A DNA stretch of 64,000 bases, from positions 682,001 through 746,000 of the forward strand of contig JADKFX010000001.1 of NCBI GenBank assembly GCA_016717265.1. The letters are read 5' to 3'. Below are positions 8,377-17,259 of the stretch, one piece after another. Within the stretch, counting starts at the first letter, position 1, and the number at the start of each line of letters is the position of its first letter. The notes below the pieces were generated by a model, which saw only the letters and a list, made by a program, of their open reading frames with translations, was not told the DNA's origin and did not search any database. A program made the position numbers and the translations under genes. The DNA is from Saprospiraceae bacterium. GTDB lineage: Bacteria > Bacteroidota > Bacteroidia > Chitinophagales > Saprospiraceae.

Positions 8377-9420
8377 TTAAATGATTCTTTCTGGTCCGAG
8401 TCCTACAGAGTCAAAAATGATTCGATTTTCTATTAAATATCCTGGTAATGATTTTTGGATCCAGCTGTCAACTTCTTTTTTAATACTTTTAGGGAAAAGC
8501 ATATGTATATTCGGTCCGGCATCAATTGTAAATGTTATTGGTAATTGTGTAAGGTTTTGGAATGCTTTTATTTCATTGATCAACCAAAGAGATTCCGGTT
8601 CAAGTAATATATATCCAGGCCTTGAACTCATCATTAAGCCATGCAAGGATAAAGCTTCTTCTTCGCAGATCATAGCAAATTCTGGAAATGCACCGGTGGC
8701 TAGGGCTGGAATTAATTTACTTATATTTTCATTTGCTTGTTGGATTCTTGACGCTCGATATGGATGATTTTCCATGAGTTGATGCCCTCCTGACGAGGAG
8801 ACTAATTTTTCATTTTTATTGATGATGAAAATATAGTCTTGAAGTTCACGAAATATAGGGTGAATATTATTTATAAACGGAATTGCATAATCGTTAGCGC
8901 TGGATTCAACAGGAATTGATTCACCCCACAAAGCAGCGACTGGAAATACAGATCTTGCAGCAGAACCAGAACCCAATCGGGAAATTCTAGAGGCTGTTTT
9001 GTAAAACACGTCTTCGATATATGGTTGCTTGTTTATTTCGTTTTCTATAGAAACTAAACAAAGCGCAATAGCACTCATAGCGGAAGCAGAGGATGCGATG
9101 CCAGCAGAATGTGGAAAGGTATTCTTACTATTTATTTCTAGGTGTAATGATTTTAACCAATTATATTCGACTTCCAGTTTTTTAAGAAAATTACTAATTT
9201 TTGTTTCGAATGAGGGCTTTGGTTTTCCATCATAAAAAAAATTAAAACTACAAGTTTCTTGGTTTGGTATTACCTCCCATGTTATACTTGTATCTGTTTT
9301 ACTTTCGGAGAGTGTAAAGCTTAATGAGGGATTCATTGGAAGCTGGTTTCCAAATTTTCCCCAATATTTAATAATTGCAATATTGGAAGGACTTATCCAG
9401 CGAATAGATTGGTTTTTCAT
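8377..9420 (-). CDS. mvaD: Diphosphomevalonate decarboxylase
   Basis: 347 residues, within the normal range. It catalyses ATP-dependent decarboxylation of mevalonate 5-diphosphate to isopentenyl diphosphate. The N-terminal motif SNIAIIKYWGK, the GHMP-kinase glycine/serine loop PHSAGIASSASAMSAIAL, SRLGSGSAARS and the C-terminal IDAGPNIHML (catalytic Asp) are all present. It implies a mevalonate rather than methylerythritol route to isoprenoids, known in some Bacteroidota lineages. Its start overlaps the stop of the upstream DUF4294 gene by one base, indicating translational coupling. Confidence 0.95.
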   Translation of the reverse strand: MKNQSIRWISPSNIAIIKYWGKFGNQLPMNPSLSFTLSESKTDTSITWEVIPNQETCSFNFFYDGKPKPSFETKISNFLKKLEVEYNWLKSLHLEINSKNTFPHSAGIASSASAMSAIALCLVSIENEINKQPYIEDVFYKTASRISRLGSGSAARSVFPVAALWGESIPVESSANDYAIPFINNIHPIFRELQDYIFIINKNEKLVSSSGGHQLMENHPYRASRIQQANENISKLIPALATGAFPEFAMICEEEALSLHGLMMSSRPGYILLEPESLWLINEIKAFQNLTQLPITFTIDAGPNIHMLFPKSIKKEVDSWIQKSLPGYLIENRIIFDSVGLGPERII

Positions 9421-10037
9421 TAATTTAAATCTTTTTTTAAATCAAATTCTTCTAAAACAGAATCCAGGAGTTCATCATCACCTGCATGATATTGGTCTTT
9501 AAGTTTATAGCCATTCATTTTTCCGAGTTGATTCCAATAAAAGGCAGTAAAACCACCTTTCAATTCTTTTATTATGGAATAAAATGGTTTATCTAATTCC
9601 CTTTCAATCATTTTTGTTAGCAAAAAACCTTGTGTTTTAGTTAGATTTTTGAGAGGCTTCTCAAATTCTTCTTCCAGTGTATAACTTATATTTTTAACAA
9701 ATTTTCTTCTTTCTTTTTCAGATTGTCCTGTTGTTGCGGTTTGTAATTGATTGTATAATCGAACGGCATGAACAGCATATGGATAGACAACGGCAGCATA
9801 TCGTTTATATTTTAAATAGCGTTCCTGTTCTTTTTGTTCCGTATAAAATTTAACAGGTTTTACAACAGCTTTTTCTAATTCAGCAAAAATGGTAGTATCT
9901 CCATTTCGAATCTGTACAATCACCGGTATGCCATCAATAATCGTTTGATATTCTTTATCTTCAACCTGAGCATTTACGCAATAGGGTAAAATTAATAGAA
10001 TATAAAATAGTAGAAAATGCATGGTTTGATAACGCAA
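9420..10037 (-). CDS. DUF4294 family exported protein
   Basis: 205 residues with a signal peptide (LLFYILLILPYCVNAQ), so periplasmic or outer-membrane associated. The body is Lys/Glu-rich, with KRYAAVVYPYAVHAVRLYNQL, EKERRKFVKNISYTLEEEFEKPL and KMIERELDKPFYSIIKELKGGFTAFYWNQLGKMNGYKL, the conserved blocks of the Bacteroidota DUF4294 family. I know no established function. It is directly upstream of mvaD and coupled to it, a pairing that may be positional only. Confidence 0.75.
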   Translation of the reverse strand: MRYQTMHFLLFYILLILPYCVNAQVEDKEYQTIIDGIPVIVQIRNGDTTIFAELEKAVVKPVKFYTEQKEQERYLKYKRYAAVVYPYAVHAVRLYNQLQTATTGQSEKERRKFVKNISYTLEEEFEKPLKNLTKTQGFLLTKMIERELDKPFYSIIKELKGGFTAFYWNQLGKMNGYKLKDQYHAGDDELLDSVLEEFDLKKDLN

Positions 10038-10168
10038 AATTGGGTTCTCTTATCACATGAAGGTAAGCTAAAAATTATTTATTTCAAAAAACAAGGTCTC
10101 CTGGGCTTCCATTGGTATGGTGTTAAAAGCGGGCAATGAATTTCAAATTAAGGGGGCGATGATTTTTA

Positions 10169-11455
10169 TTAATTTGGATGATATTTTGACCAAAAACGCC
10201 GGTAAAGTTCTTTTTGTTTATTATCCAGATCGATATCACGGCCTTGAATAAATGCTCGGGTGACATGATTGCTTCTTATATCTAAGGCATCTCCATCGCT
10301 GATAAAAAGCGTAGCATCTTTTCCAATTTCAATACTGCCGGTTTGTTCTTCAATTCCCATTATTTTTGCAGCATTCAAAGAAATAGAAGCAACGGCTTGT
10401 TCGTATTCTAATCCATATCCTAAAGCATGTCCTGCCTGAAAAACTAAATTGCGTTGTTGCCAGAAGCCATTCATACTTAAACAGAATAGAATGCCTTGAT
10501 CTTGTAGGATTTTTGGATTTTTATAAGGTTGATCAATGTCATCATCTTCCCGAAGCGGTAAACTATGAAGGTCTGTAAGAATTATGGGAATCTGGTTTTG
10601 TTTTAAAAAATCAGTAATTCTCCAGGAATCTGAAGCTCCTACTAATATGGGTGTAATGCCATAATTTTTAGCAAATTGAACGGCTTGTATTATTGCTTTT
10701 GCTTGATGTGCTCTGATGTAAAGCTTTTTTTTGGAAGTCCAAAGTAATCTTAATGCTTCAAATCCGAGGTTTTTTTCGAAATGTTGGCTTTGGTTTGCAT
10801 AAGCAAAGGCTTCATCAAAGTAGTTTTTTATACTATTTAATTCTAACTGATATCTATCCTGCGTTTGTTGTTTTTCAGTATCAGAAGTATAATTTCTAAA
10901 GGACAAGCCAGGCCAATTTAAAAAAACACCATCATCTGCTTTGATTACGGCATCTTCCCAATTCCAGGCATCCAGTTGCAGGATGCTGGATTGACCAGAT
11001 ATAATGCCACCTTGAGGAATTATTTGAGCTAAAAGCATTCCATTACTTCTTACGGTTGGTATTATTTTGCTATCGGTGTTATATGCAGTTAACGAACGTA
11101 CGTTAGCATTTAAGCTACCAATTTCCCGATCGTCCAGCGTTGCTTTAACCTGTTCTATTTCAGCTAAACCCAGATTGGTTGCCGGACAAATAAATCCCGG
11201 ATATATATGTTTTCCAGAAGCATTAATTTTTGTTTTTACACCTTTACATTGATTGGAATCGATTCCAACATAGATTATTTTATTTTTTTCAAAAATAATT
11301 ATTCCATTCGGAATCAGTGTTCCATTTCCAACATGAATGGTACCACCTTGAATACAAATTATTTCCTTTTGCACAGGGGCTGGAGCTGGTTGTGCCGAGG
11401 CATTTATGTAGAAAAGTATTAAATTCAGGAAAGACAATAAGAATTTATAGTTCAT
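10169..11455 (-). CDS. Amidohydrolase-family protein lacking the HxH metal motif
   Basis: About 428 residues from the ATG at 11455. The frame extends to 11521, but Met23 starts a clean signal peptide (LLSFLNLILFYINASAQ), and the promoter element at 11523-11530 would place the transcript start downstream of the longer start. The fold is that of imidazolonepropionase-like amidohydrolases: IICIQGGTIHVGNGT at the N-terminus and AAKIMGIEEQTGSIEIGKDA at the C-terminus. After YPGF, where active members have HxH, it reads ICPATNLGLAE, so the binuclear metal site is probably missing. It may be an exported pseudoenzyme partner of the larger amidohydrolase at 18165-21125. Confidence 0.8.
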   Translation of the reverse strand: MNYKFLLSFLNLILFYINASAQPAPAPVQKEIICIQGGTIHVGNGTLIPNGIIIFEKNKIIYVGIDSNQCKGVKTKINASGKHIYPGFICPATNLGLAEIEQVKATLDDREIGSLNANVRSLTAYNTDSKIIPTVRSNGMLLAQIIPQGGIISGQSSILQLDAWNWEDAVIKADDGVFLNWPGLSFRNYTSDTEKQQTQDRYQLELNSIKNYFDEAFAYANQSQHFEKNLGFEALRLLWTSKKKLYIRAHQAKAIIQAVQFAKNYGITPILVGASDSWRITDFLKQNQIPIILTDLHSLPLREDDDIDQPYKNPKILQDQGILFCLSMNGFWQQRNLVFQAGHALGYGLEYEQAVASISLNAAKIMGIEEQTGSIEIGKDATLFISDGDALDIRSNHVTRAFIQGRDIDLDNKQKELYRRFWSKYHPN

Positions 11456-11522
11456 ATACATTATTGAAAAAACGCTTTTAAAAATTGAATGATAGTTTAA
11501 ATTTGATAAGCTTACGGTCATG

Positions 11523-11530
11523 CAAATATA
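11523..11530 (-). promoter_or_regulatory. Bacteroidota -7 element for the amidohydrolase gene
   Basis: TATATTTG on the minus strand is an exact TAnnTTTG. Transcription would begin near 11518, giving a leader of about 60 bases to the ATG at 11455 and arguing against the upstream start at 11521. No clear -33 box. Confidence 0.45.
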
Positions 11531-12152
11531 AAAATATTCAGTTGGAAGTTTTTAGGAAAATGACTTATATTGTTTGCAGCCATATTTTTAAATTGAGAAA
11601 ATCTTAATGTAATACCCGGTGAAGCTTATAGAAAGATAAATGCTAAACTGTTTTGAAACACTTGCTTCCTAATTGAGCTAATACTAAATTTGGCTTTTTC
11701 AAGATGTCCTCCGAAAGTATTGCCGGCACTCTTTGCGATTCCAGAATAATTTTCGATCTAGTATAAAAAAGAGAAGTACAAGGTATAAAGTTAAGTAATT
11801 CATTAGGTAAATCAGATTTCAAAAACTTTGCTTACGGAAAGAGAATTAACCTTGATGGTAATAACTTCATTACAATCACGAAAATGATTTTGTAAATTTA
11901 TAGTTAAAATTTACCGAAGTCAAGTTTTAATTGCGCTTACTATAAAAATCGAGATAAACCGAAACATATTTAAAATTTTAAAGGCTTTTAATTCCAGTCC
12001 TTATCTTTAAACTTCTAATACCGAAAAAATAGCATGTAAATTAATAGACAAGGATATAGGAGTTATTAATTCAAAGGAATTGTGATATTATGGGATTTAA
12101 ATATTGTTTGTAAATAGGATTTAATACGAATTGCCAGTAAAACACAATATAA
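11531..12152. other. Intergenic stretch without recognised features
   Basis: About 620 bases between divergent genes. Frames on both strands are broken by frequent stops and no tRNA-like fold, hairpin with U-tract or ordered repeat was seen. It could be a decayed gene, but no recognisable peptide remnants were found. Confidence 0.4.
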
Positions 12153-12551
12153 ATGAAAAAAGTATTTTTGGGAGGAACCTGCAATGATAGTAACTGGAGA
12201 ACAGAAATTATTCCAGCTTTAGAAATTAATTATTTTAATCCCGTAGCGGATGTTTGGAAAATAGAAAATCAAATAGAGGAAATTAAACAACGAGAACTAT
12301 GCGATTTTTTACTTTATGTAATTACCCCTAGAATGGAAGGATTTTATTCTATTGCTGAACTCGTAGATGATAGTAATAAGCAACCACTAAAAACAATTTT
12401 TTGTTATTTAGAAATGGATCCTGATGGTAGTATATTTTCAGCAGACCAATTAAAATCTTTAGAGGCTGTTGCAATATTGATTCGTAAAAATGGAGCCTTA
12501 GTTTTTAATAGTTTAGAGGAGATTGTTATTTATTTAAATTCAAAAAAATAA
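12153..12551 (+). CDS. Nucleoside 2-deoxyribosyltransferase-like protein
   Basis: 132 residues, single domain. The start KKVFLGGTCNDSNWRTEIIP, the middle ELCDFLLYVITPRMEGFYSIAELVDDS and the end GALVFNSLEEIVIYLN follow the small Rossmann-like family related to nucleoside 2-deoxyribosyltransferases. The Glu in the YSIAELVD segment corresponds to the conserved nucleophile region of the superfamily. Members handle or sense nucleotide derivatives; the substrate here is unknown. It is a lone gene, convergent with the haem dioxygenase gene. Confidence 0.75.
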   Translation: MKKVFLGGTCNDSNWRTEIIPALEINYFNPVADVWKIENQIEEIKQRELCDFLLYVITPRMEGFYSIAELVDDSNKQPLKTIFCYLEMDPDGSIFSADQLKSLEAVAILIRKNGALVFNSLEEIVIYLNSKK

Positions 12552-12606
12552 ATTTAGGAGTTCTTATATAAATTCTGTTATTTGAATTCTTTTACTGCAT
12601 TGGTAA

Positions 12607-12629
12607 TTTACATTTTGCTAAAATGTAAA
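12607..12629. terminator. AT-rich hairpin between convergent genes
   Basis: TTTACATTTT and AAAATGTAAA form a perfect 10-bp stem around the loop GCT, between the stop at 12551 and the convergent stop at 12692. It could terminate both transcripts, but the stem is almost all A/T and therefore weak. Confidence 0.4.
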
Positions 12630-12691
12630 GATTTATTTTATTTGGATTGAAGTATATACTGTATAATGATTGAAATTGGAATTCAATAAAT

Positions 12692-15058
12692 TTAGTTAGC
12701 ATCCCCAATCCAAGGTCCATTTTTTAAAGTTTTATCCCAGGCTCGTAATGGATGTCTTGATGGATTTAAATTTTTATCTGTATCCCAGGGTTCAAATGCA
12801 TTTTTGATATTTCCAAGACCTGAATTCGCTAATTCTGGATAATGTCTAAGGATGATAGTTTTCAAATCGGAATTGTCGATCCAAGCCATGCCTTCCTTTG
12901 TATAATATGCTTCCGTATAGCAATCTGTATAAAATCTATCTGATTGTAAGCGTCTGGTAGCATTCAAAATAAAAATTTGAAACATGGTTTCACCAAAACC
13001 GAAACCATCCGGTCTATGGCCTTCACTTAAAGTACCAACTAGTAAGTCTAATAATTCTACAGCTTCTGAATGAGGTCCATAAACATCTTTTAATTCCTGA
13101 ATAATTTTAGGATCTTCTGTGAGGTCTTCAAATGTTTTAATTGGTAACAAGCCAAGTTGTCTTCTAAATTCATTATATCTGGGTACACCGCGTTCCCGTG
13201 CTCGAATAATATCTACCGCACCCATATCAAAAACGGGGTTAAAGGGTATGCTTAATTCCTGCATAAATTGAGGATAATTATGAAGTACTAATTGACCGGG
13301 ATGTTGATTTCCAAACGAATAAAATAGGTCGACTAAAGGTACCTGTTTTGTAAGTTTAGCTGCACCGGACTGTCGGGTCTCCGGAAAGGGAAGATCCATT
13401 ATTTTTTCTCCCGTACTGAATTTTTTAAGTTGTAGTTTTTCTGGAAGTAAAGAATGTAAACGATATACCTCTACAAATTCTTGCGTGAATGCAAAATGAA
13501 CACCATGTTTATTAATCGGATTTCCAACGACGCCCCCTAATTCTGGATTTCTTACATTTATTTGAGAAACCGTTTTTAATTGTTTTCCTTTGGTAAATAA
13601 ATTTGTAAGAATTCCATACCAATTTGCATTTAGGGCCGTATCTAAACCTTGATTTGCAAGAATAGCAGGCGTCCATTCGACGGAATGAATTTTTGCCATA
13701 GTGGCTGCATTTATTAATCTGGCAACATTAAATATTCTGGTATCATCCCAATCTGCATAATGCAATTTTAAGTGATCACAAATGGCATTATGTTCTCTGG
13801 TAAATAGGGTATGAAGTAAGGTCATACCAACCCACCAATTTCTTACAAACCCGGTTTGCTCTATTCCTTTCTGGTCTAATGGAAGTGTTCCATCCGGATT
13901 TACATTCAGTTTCCCATCAACTCCGCTTCGAAGTCGATCTACAGTCTCCTGATCGCTTCCATAAATTTGTGAACCATCCCACCAATGTGTAACTTCATTT
14001 ATAAAACTTGTTGCAACTTCTTCTTTACCTTCCATACGAGTTGGATCCGCTTGTGTTCTCGGAATGAACATTTTTGTTTGAAGGAATTTTTTTCTTGCAG
14101 GGTCATTTTCAGAAAGTGGAACTTCAATTAATTCATTTAAATTATTTTCACCGTGATTAATCCAATCTGCATTTTGGAATTGTATCCAACAAGCTGCAAG
14201 CATATTTAAAAAAGGAACTTCTTTCATTTCCCCTTCGCGGCTCAATAACTTAAGCGATATTTCCCTGGGATTTGGAGTCAGTAAATGACTTCCTGTTTCT
14301 GGTATAACAGCATCAATTTGAATGTTTCTAGCAAAGCGTGTTCCAGCTGCGCCTTCCTTCGGATTTTCAAGGTTATTCCAACTGCCATCTGCGGTTCGAT
14401 AATATTGTACGCCTTCCGGAGGCTTTTGACCAGCTTCTTGAAATCCTACTAAGCTACCTTTTGGATAGGTAGATTTAAGATTATTTTTATTTAATTTTTC
14501 TCGCATATAAGCAAGCGTTAAGATTCCTAACATCAAAGGTCTTCTATACCAATTTGTCCAGATTTTACCGCTTGTACCTACAAGTGATCCCCAGGTCTTA
14601 ACTAAAAGTTCAAAGAAAAATGTTGAAATAGATCCACTTGCTTGTCCTAAAAATAATTCTATGTTTTTTAAGCGGGGATTTGCTACATGCGCTGGCAATG
14701 GATCTATAGGAATAGAACCAATACCTACAATGGGTTTCATTAAAAGTTTTTCACGTTCAAAATGATATACATCCGGAATCGGTATATTTACTTCTGTCAA
14801 GGCATTCGCTCTAAGTTTTTGAAGCATTTGATTCCATTCTATATTTGAAGGATCCGTATCCAATGCCTTTTGATATGCTTCCATTGCGAGTGGATACTGC
14901 TCATTGTGAAAATATGTTAATCCAAGTAATGCAAACATTTCAGCATTTGGCTCATGTTCAATTTGTAGTTTTAAAGAATGAATTGCATCTAAATATCTTT
15001 TTTGGTCTATTAAGGAGATGCATTCTTGCATAGCCTTTGAAATCTGAGAATTATTCAT
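12692..15058 (-). CDS. TPR-tagged haem dioxygenase (alpha-dioxygenase/cyclooxygenase-like)
   Basis: 788 residues. Residues 5-85 look like two TPR units (LLGLTYFHNEQYPLAMEAYQ). The rest is an animal-haem-peroxidase domain closest in pattern to fatty-acid alpha-dioxygenases: HWWDGSQIYGSD (358-369), LFTREHNAICDHL (418-430), MAKIHSVEWTPAIL (454-467), NANWYG (477-482) and VYRLHSLLPE (531-540). The last supplies the catalytic Tyr532 and proximal haem ligand His535 in the Tyr-x-x-His arrangement of cyclooxygenases and alpha-dioxygenases. The distal region reads QFQNADWINHG, where plant enzymes, as I recall them, have His at the Ala297 position. No signal peptide. Expected reaction: oxygenation of a fatty acid to a hydroperoxide. 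It lies 65 bp downstream of a catalase-like gene. Confidence 0.85.
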   Translation of the reverse strand: MNNSQISKAMQECISLIDQKRYLDAIHSLKLQIEHEPNAEMFALLGLTYFHNEQYPLAMEAYQKALDTDPSNIEWNQMLQKLRANALTEVNIPIPDVYHFEREKLLMKPIVGIGSIPIDPLPAHVANPRLKNIELFLGQASGSISTFFFELLVKTWGSLVGTSGKIWTNWYRRPLMLGILTLAYMREKLNKNNLKSTYPKGSLVGFQEAGQKPPEGVQYYRTADGSWNNLENPKEGAAGTRFARNIQIDAVIPETGSHLLTPNPREISLKLLSREGEMKEVPFLNMLAACWIQFQNADWINHGENNLNELIEVPLSENDPARKKFLQTKMFIPRTQADPTRMEGKEEVATSFINEVTHWWDGSQIYGSDQETVDRLRSGVDGKLNVNPDGTLPLDQKGIEQTGFVRNWWVGMTLLHTLFTREHNAICDHLKLHYADWDDTRIFNVARLINAATMAKIHSVEWTPAILANQGLDTALNANWYGILTNLFTKGKQLKTVSQINVRNPELGGVVGNPINKHGVHFAFTQEFVEVYRLHSLLPEKLQLKKFSTGEKIMDLPFPETRQSGAAKLTKQVPLVDLFYSFGNQHPGQLVLHNYPQFMQELSIPFNPVFDMGAVDIIRARERGVPRYNEFRRQLGLLPIKTFEDLTEDPKIIQELKDVYGPHSEAVELLDLLVGTLSEGHRPDGFGFGETMFQIFILNATRRLQSDRFYTDCYTEAYYTKEGMAWIDNSDLKTIILRHYPELANSGLGNIKNAFEPWDTDKNLNPSRHPLRAWDKTLKNGPWIGDAN

Positions 15059-15123
15059 TCGTTTATTGTTTTAATTTTAATTTTATGGAATACAAGTTTA
15101 CGAAATCAATTTGAATTCAAATT

Positions 15124-16203
15124 TTATGTTTTATTTCGCTCCTGAAGACTTGCTTCATATACTTTTTTACGAGCGCGATTCATACTTCCAAGAGGTTTGA
15201 AATTTGTTAAATCTAAATTCCAGGGATTAAATGAAATTGAATCTACTTCATTTTTTTTGTTTTCACTATTTTGGGGTATTACTAATTCTGCCACGGGTAT
15301 AAAACTAGTATCGTCACCCCAGGATACGGTGGCATTTTCTATAGGAGTTGTTTCATTATTAATAAAAAATTGGACTTCAAAAATATATTTTATATCTGAA
15401 ACACGCAGTTCATTTGCAAATTTTGTAGCTAAATCCTTTTCTCCTAATTTCAATTGTTCAATAGCTGGTTTTACTTTGGTCGGTCGCAAGCGGTATTTAA
15501 CAGCGATCGTATTTTCTGGTTTGTTCATATTTCCAATAGCGATTGGAGCTCTGCTCCAAAAAGTTTCGGAAGACAAACTTTCAACTTTTAAGTTCATTTG
15601 TTTTTTAAGTGTATTTGCAATATGCCAAGCAGTTTTTAATCCAAGATGTTTTATTAAAAATGGGAGGGCTCCAATAAATCCTGCGATTTGATCTTCTAAT
15701 GGAAATCGATCTGGAATTAAATCGGCTATTATATCTTTTTCTACACCGGCTTTGATCGCTAACATAGCTTCTCTGGCATCTTTTGCATGGTGAAGTTCGG
15801 CATTTGTCATCAGGAAATCATGATTGCCAGAAGCGGTTTCAATACGAATAGCGAGTCCGCGTAAATCGGGTTTAGAATCATCTTGAGTAAGCTCGCCACT
15901 GGCATTTGAAAAACGAAGTATACATTTATATTCTTTACCTGGCTGCAAAAAACCAAAGGAAAGATCTTGCGGGAAAACAGAAGTTGGAAGTATCTTAAAA
16001 TAAGCATCTGTAATGCCGATCAAAATTTGTGCATGATTTGCCCTTCTGGATATGTTTTCATTGTCATTTTTGTAATGATTTACTATTTTCCGAATGTCAA
16101 TTGCCAGTTGGTCAAAGAAAATAGATTCTTTTTCCGGACTTCCATTTTCAAATAATCCTTCTTCGTTTAAATATTCTTCTTTCCAATTATCGTTGTTAAT
16201 CAT
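15124..16203 (-). CDS. Catalase-like haem protein (catalase-related, allene oxide synthase type)
   Basis: 359 residues, shorter than true catalases (about 480 or more). Catalase core features are visible: RRANHAQI with the distal His57, RFSNASG (98-103), DLRGLAIRIE (113-122), HDFLMTNAELHH with the distal Asn, and near the C-terminus PLGSMNRARKKVYEAS, where Arg345-x-x-x-Tyr349 gives the proximal haem-ligating Tyr. The residue before the distal His is Asn56, where classical catalases have Val and coral allene oxide synthase has Thr. No signal peptide. As the upstream gene of an operon with a fatty-acid dioxygenase-like enzyme, it is more likely to process lipid hydroperoxides than hydrogen peroxide; that is inference. 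Confidence 0.85.
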   Translation of the reverse strand: MINNDNWKEEYLNEEGLFENGSPEKESIFFDQLAIDIRKIVNHYKNDNENISRRANHAQILIGITDAYFKILPTSVFPQDLSFGFLQPGKEYKCILRFSNASGELTQDDSKPDLRGLAIRIETASGNHDFLMTNAELHHAKDAREAMLAIKAGVEKDIIADLIPDRFPLEDQIAGFIGALPFLIKHLGLKTAWHIANTLKKQMNLKVESLSSETFWSRAPIAIGNMNKPENTIAVKYRLRPTKVKPAIEQLKLGEKDLATKFANELRVSDIKYIFEVQFFINNETTPIENATVSWGDDTSFIPVAELVIPQNSENKKNEVDSISFNPWNLDLTNFKPLGSMNRARKKVYEASLQERNKT

Positions 16204-16236
16204 GGTTTTAGATTTTTAGAAATTAAGGCTTATGGT

Positions 16237-16244
16237 CAAAGTTA
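16237..16244 (-). promoter_or_regulatory. Bacteroidota -7 element for the catalase-like/dioxygenase operon
   Basis: TAACTTTG on the minus strand matches TAnnTTTG and lies 33 bases before the ATG at 16203. The -33 region shows TTTG only at shorter distances, so support rests on one element. Confidence 0.4.
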
Positions 16245-16486
16245 AGAAATACCAAATGCAAAATATAAAGAATTTATGTACTCAATATTTTCAATTCTTA
16301 GGAATGGATTTGGATCTCAATTTATTTTATAGAATAAAGGGTTTATCCCAATTAAAATTTTAGCAATTCAATTCTAAATTCTGGACATGTATCTTAAATA
16401 AATTGGAACCTATAATTTTGTATTTTTAATCTCCTTTAATTGAAGGTTGTATTTCTAACGATTCTAAGGTCGTAGTAAAATGCTGT

Positions 16487-16930
16487 CTATACCTTTTGTT
16501 CAAATGATTTCAGGTAAGCCGAAAGTGAAGTGTTCATAATGTGATTCCAACCTTCTTTAAAGTTTCCGATAGCAAAATCAAGATTTTCTTTTGGAAAACT
16601 TTCAATTCCACGATGTGTAAGCCTTAAAAGCGTTTTGTTTTCTTGTTCAAAGAGTTCAAAGCTGACATAGGATATACCAGAATATCCTAAATAAGACCAA
16701 CTATAGCTTAATTTTTTTTCATGAATCATTTCCGTAATTTCACAAAGATGTATGTATTCTTTTTCGGGACTTGGTCCGCCGGAAAATTGAAATTTAAATC
16801 CAATTTCAGCTTTAAATTCTGGCAAATCAAAATACCATTTTTTCATTTCATTTTTATCTGTAAGGGCATTCCAAAGCTTAGCTGGTGTGGCATTAAAAAG
16901 TCGTTCTAGTATAATTGGTGAATTTTCCAT
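16487..16930 (-). CDS. SRPBCC/AHSA1-domain protein
   Basis: 147 residues covering a single START-like (Bet v1-type) fold. The start IILERLFNATPAKLWNALTDKNEMKKWYFD is the usual AHSA1 opening, followed by GFKFQFSGG and the closing helix FKEGWNHIMNTSLSAYLKSFE. Such proteins bind hydrophobic ligands in the cytoplasm. It is 18 bp downstream of an ArsR-family regulator on the same strand; this regulator-plus-SRPBCC pair is widespread in bacteria and probably autoregulated as a unit. Confidence 0.88.
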   Translation of the reverse strand: MENSPIILERLFNATPAKLWNALTDKNEMKKWYFDLPEFKAEIGFKFQFSGGPSPEKEYIHLCEITEMIHEKKLSYSWSYLGYSGISYVSFELFEQENKTLLRLTHRGIESFPKENLDFAIGNFKEGWNHIMNTSLSAYLKSFEQKV

Positions 16931-16948
16931 GATTTAATTTTTTATCGT

Positions 16949-17233
16949 TTATTTTTCTGTTAAATGTATTTCAAGGGCATCTAATTTCAAGTTCCAGAAT
17001 ATTTTGTATTGTTCTATCCATGTTGAAATCAATTGAAGGGATTCTAAGTGTGCATGACAATACCGTTCTCCACCCTGCTTCGTAATATGGATTAAACCAC
17101 ATTCTTCCAGAATTTTAATTTGTTGAGAAATCGCTGGTCTGGTAATTTGAAAATAATCTGCTATAGTATTCAAATTCAACGATTTATGGGTAACTAGTTG
17201 AATTATATTTCGTTTAGGAGGATCTTGTATCAT
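16949..17233 (-). CDS. ArsR-family winged-helix transcriptional regulator
   Basis: 94 residues, a minimal winged helix-turn-helix. DPPKRNIIQLVTHKSLNLNTIADYF leads into the recognition helix TRPAISQQIKILEECGLI and the wing HITKQGGERYCHA, as in SdpR-like ArsR repressors. No cysteine cluster for metal sensing is apparent. It is followed after 18 bp by the SRPBCC gene. A 9-bp inverted repeat upstream (17260-17293) is a candidate operator. Confidence 0.88.
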   Translation of the reverse strand: MIQDPPKRNIIQLVTHKSLNLNTIADYFQITRPAISQQIKILEECGLIHITKQGGERYCHAHLESLQLISTWIEQYKIFWNLKLDALEIHLTEK

Positions 17234-17259
17234 TTTAAATGCAGCTCACCACAGGTGGA

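Noticed and set aside
15197..15691. 164-codon plus-strand frame inside the catalase-like gene
   Set aside because: It is antisense to a gene with clear catalase motifs and has no recognisable domain.
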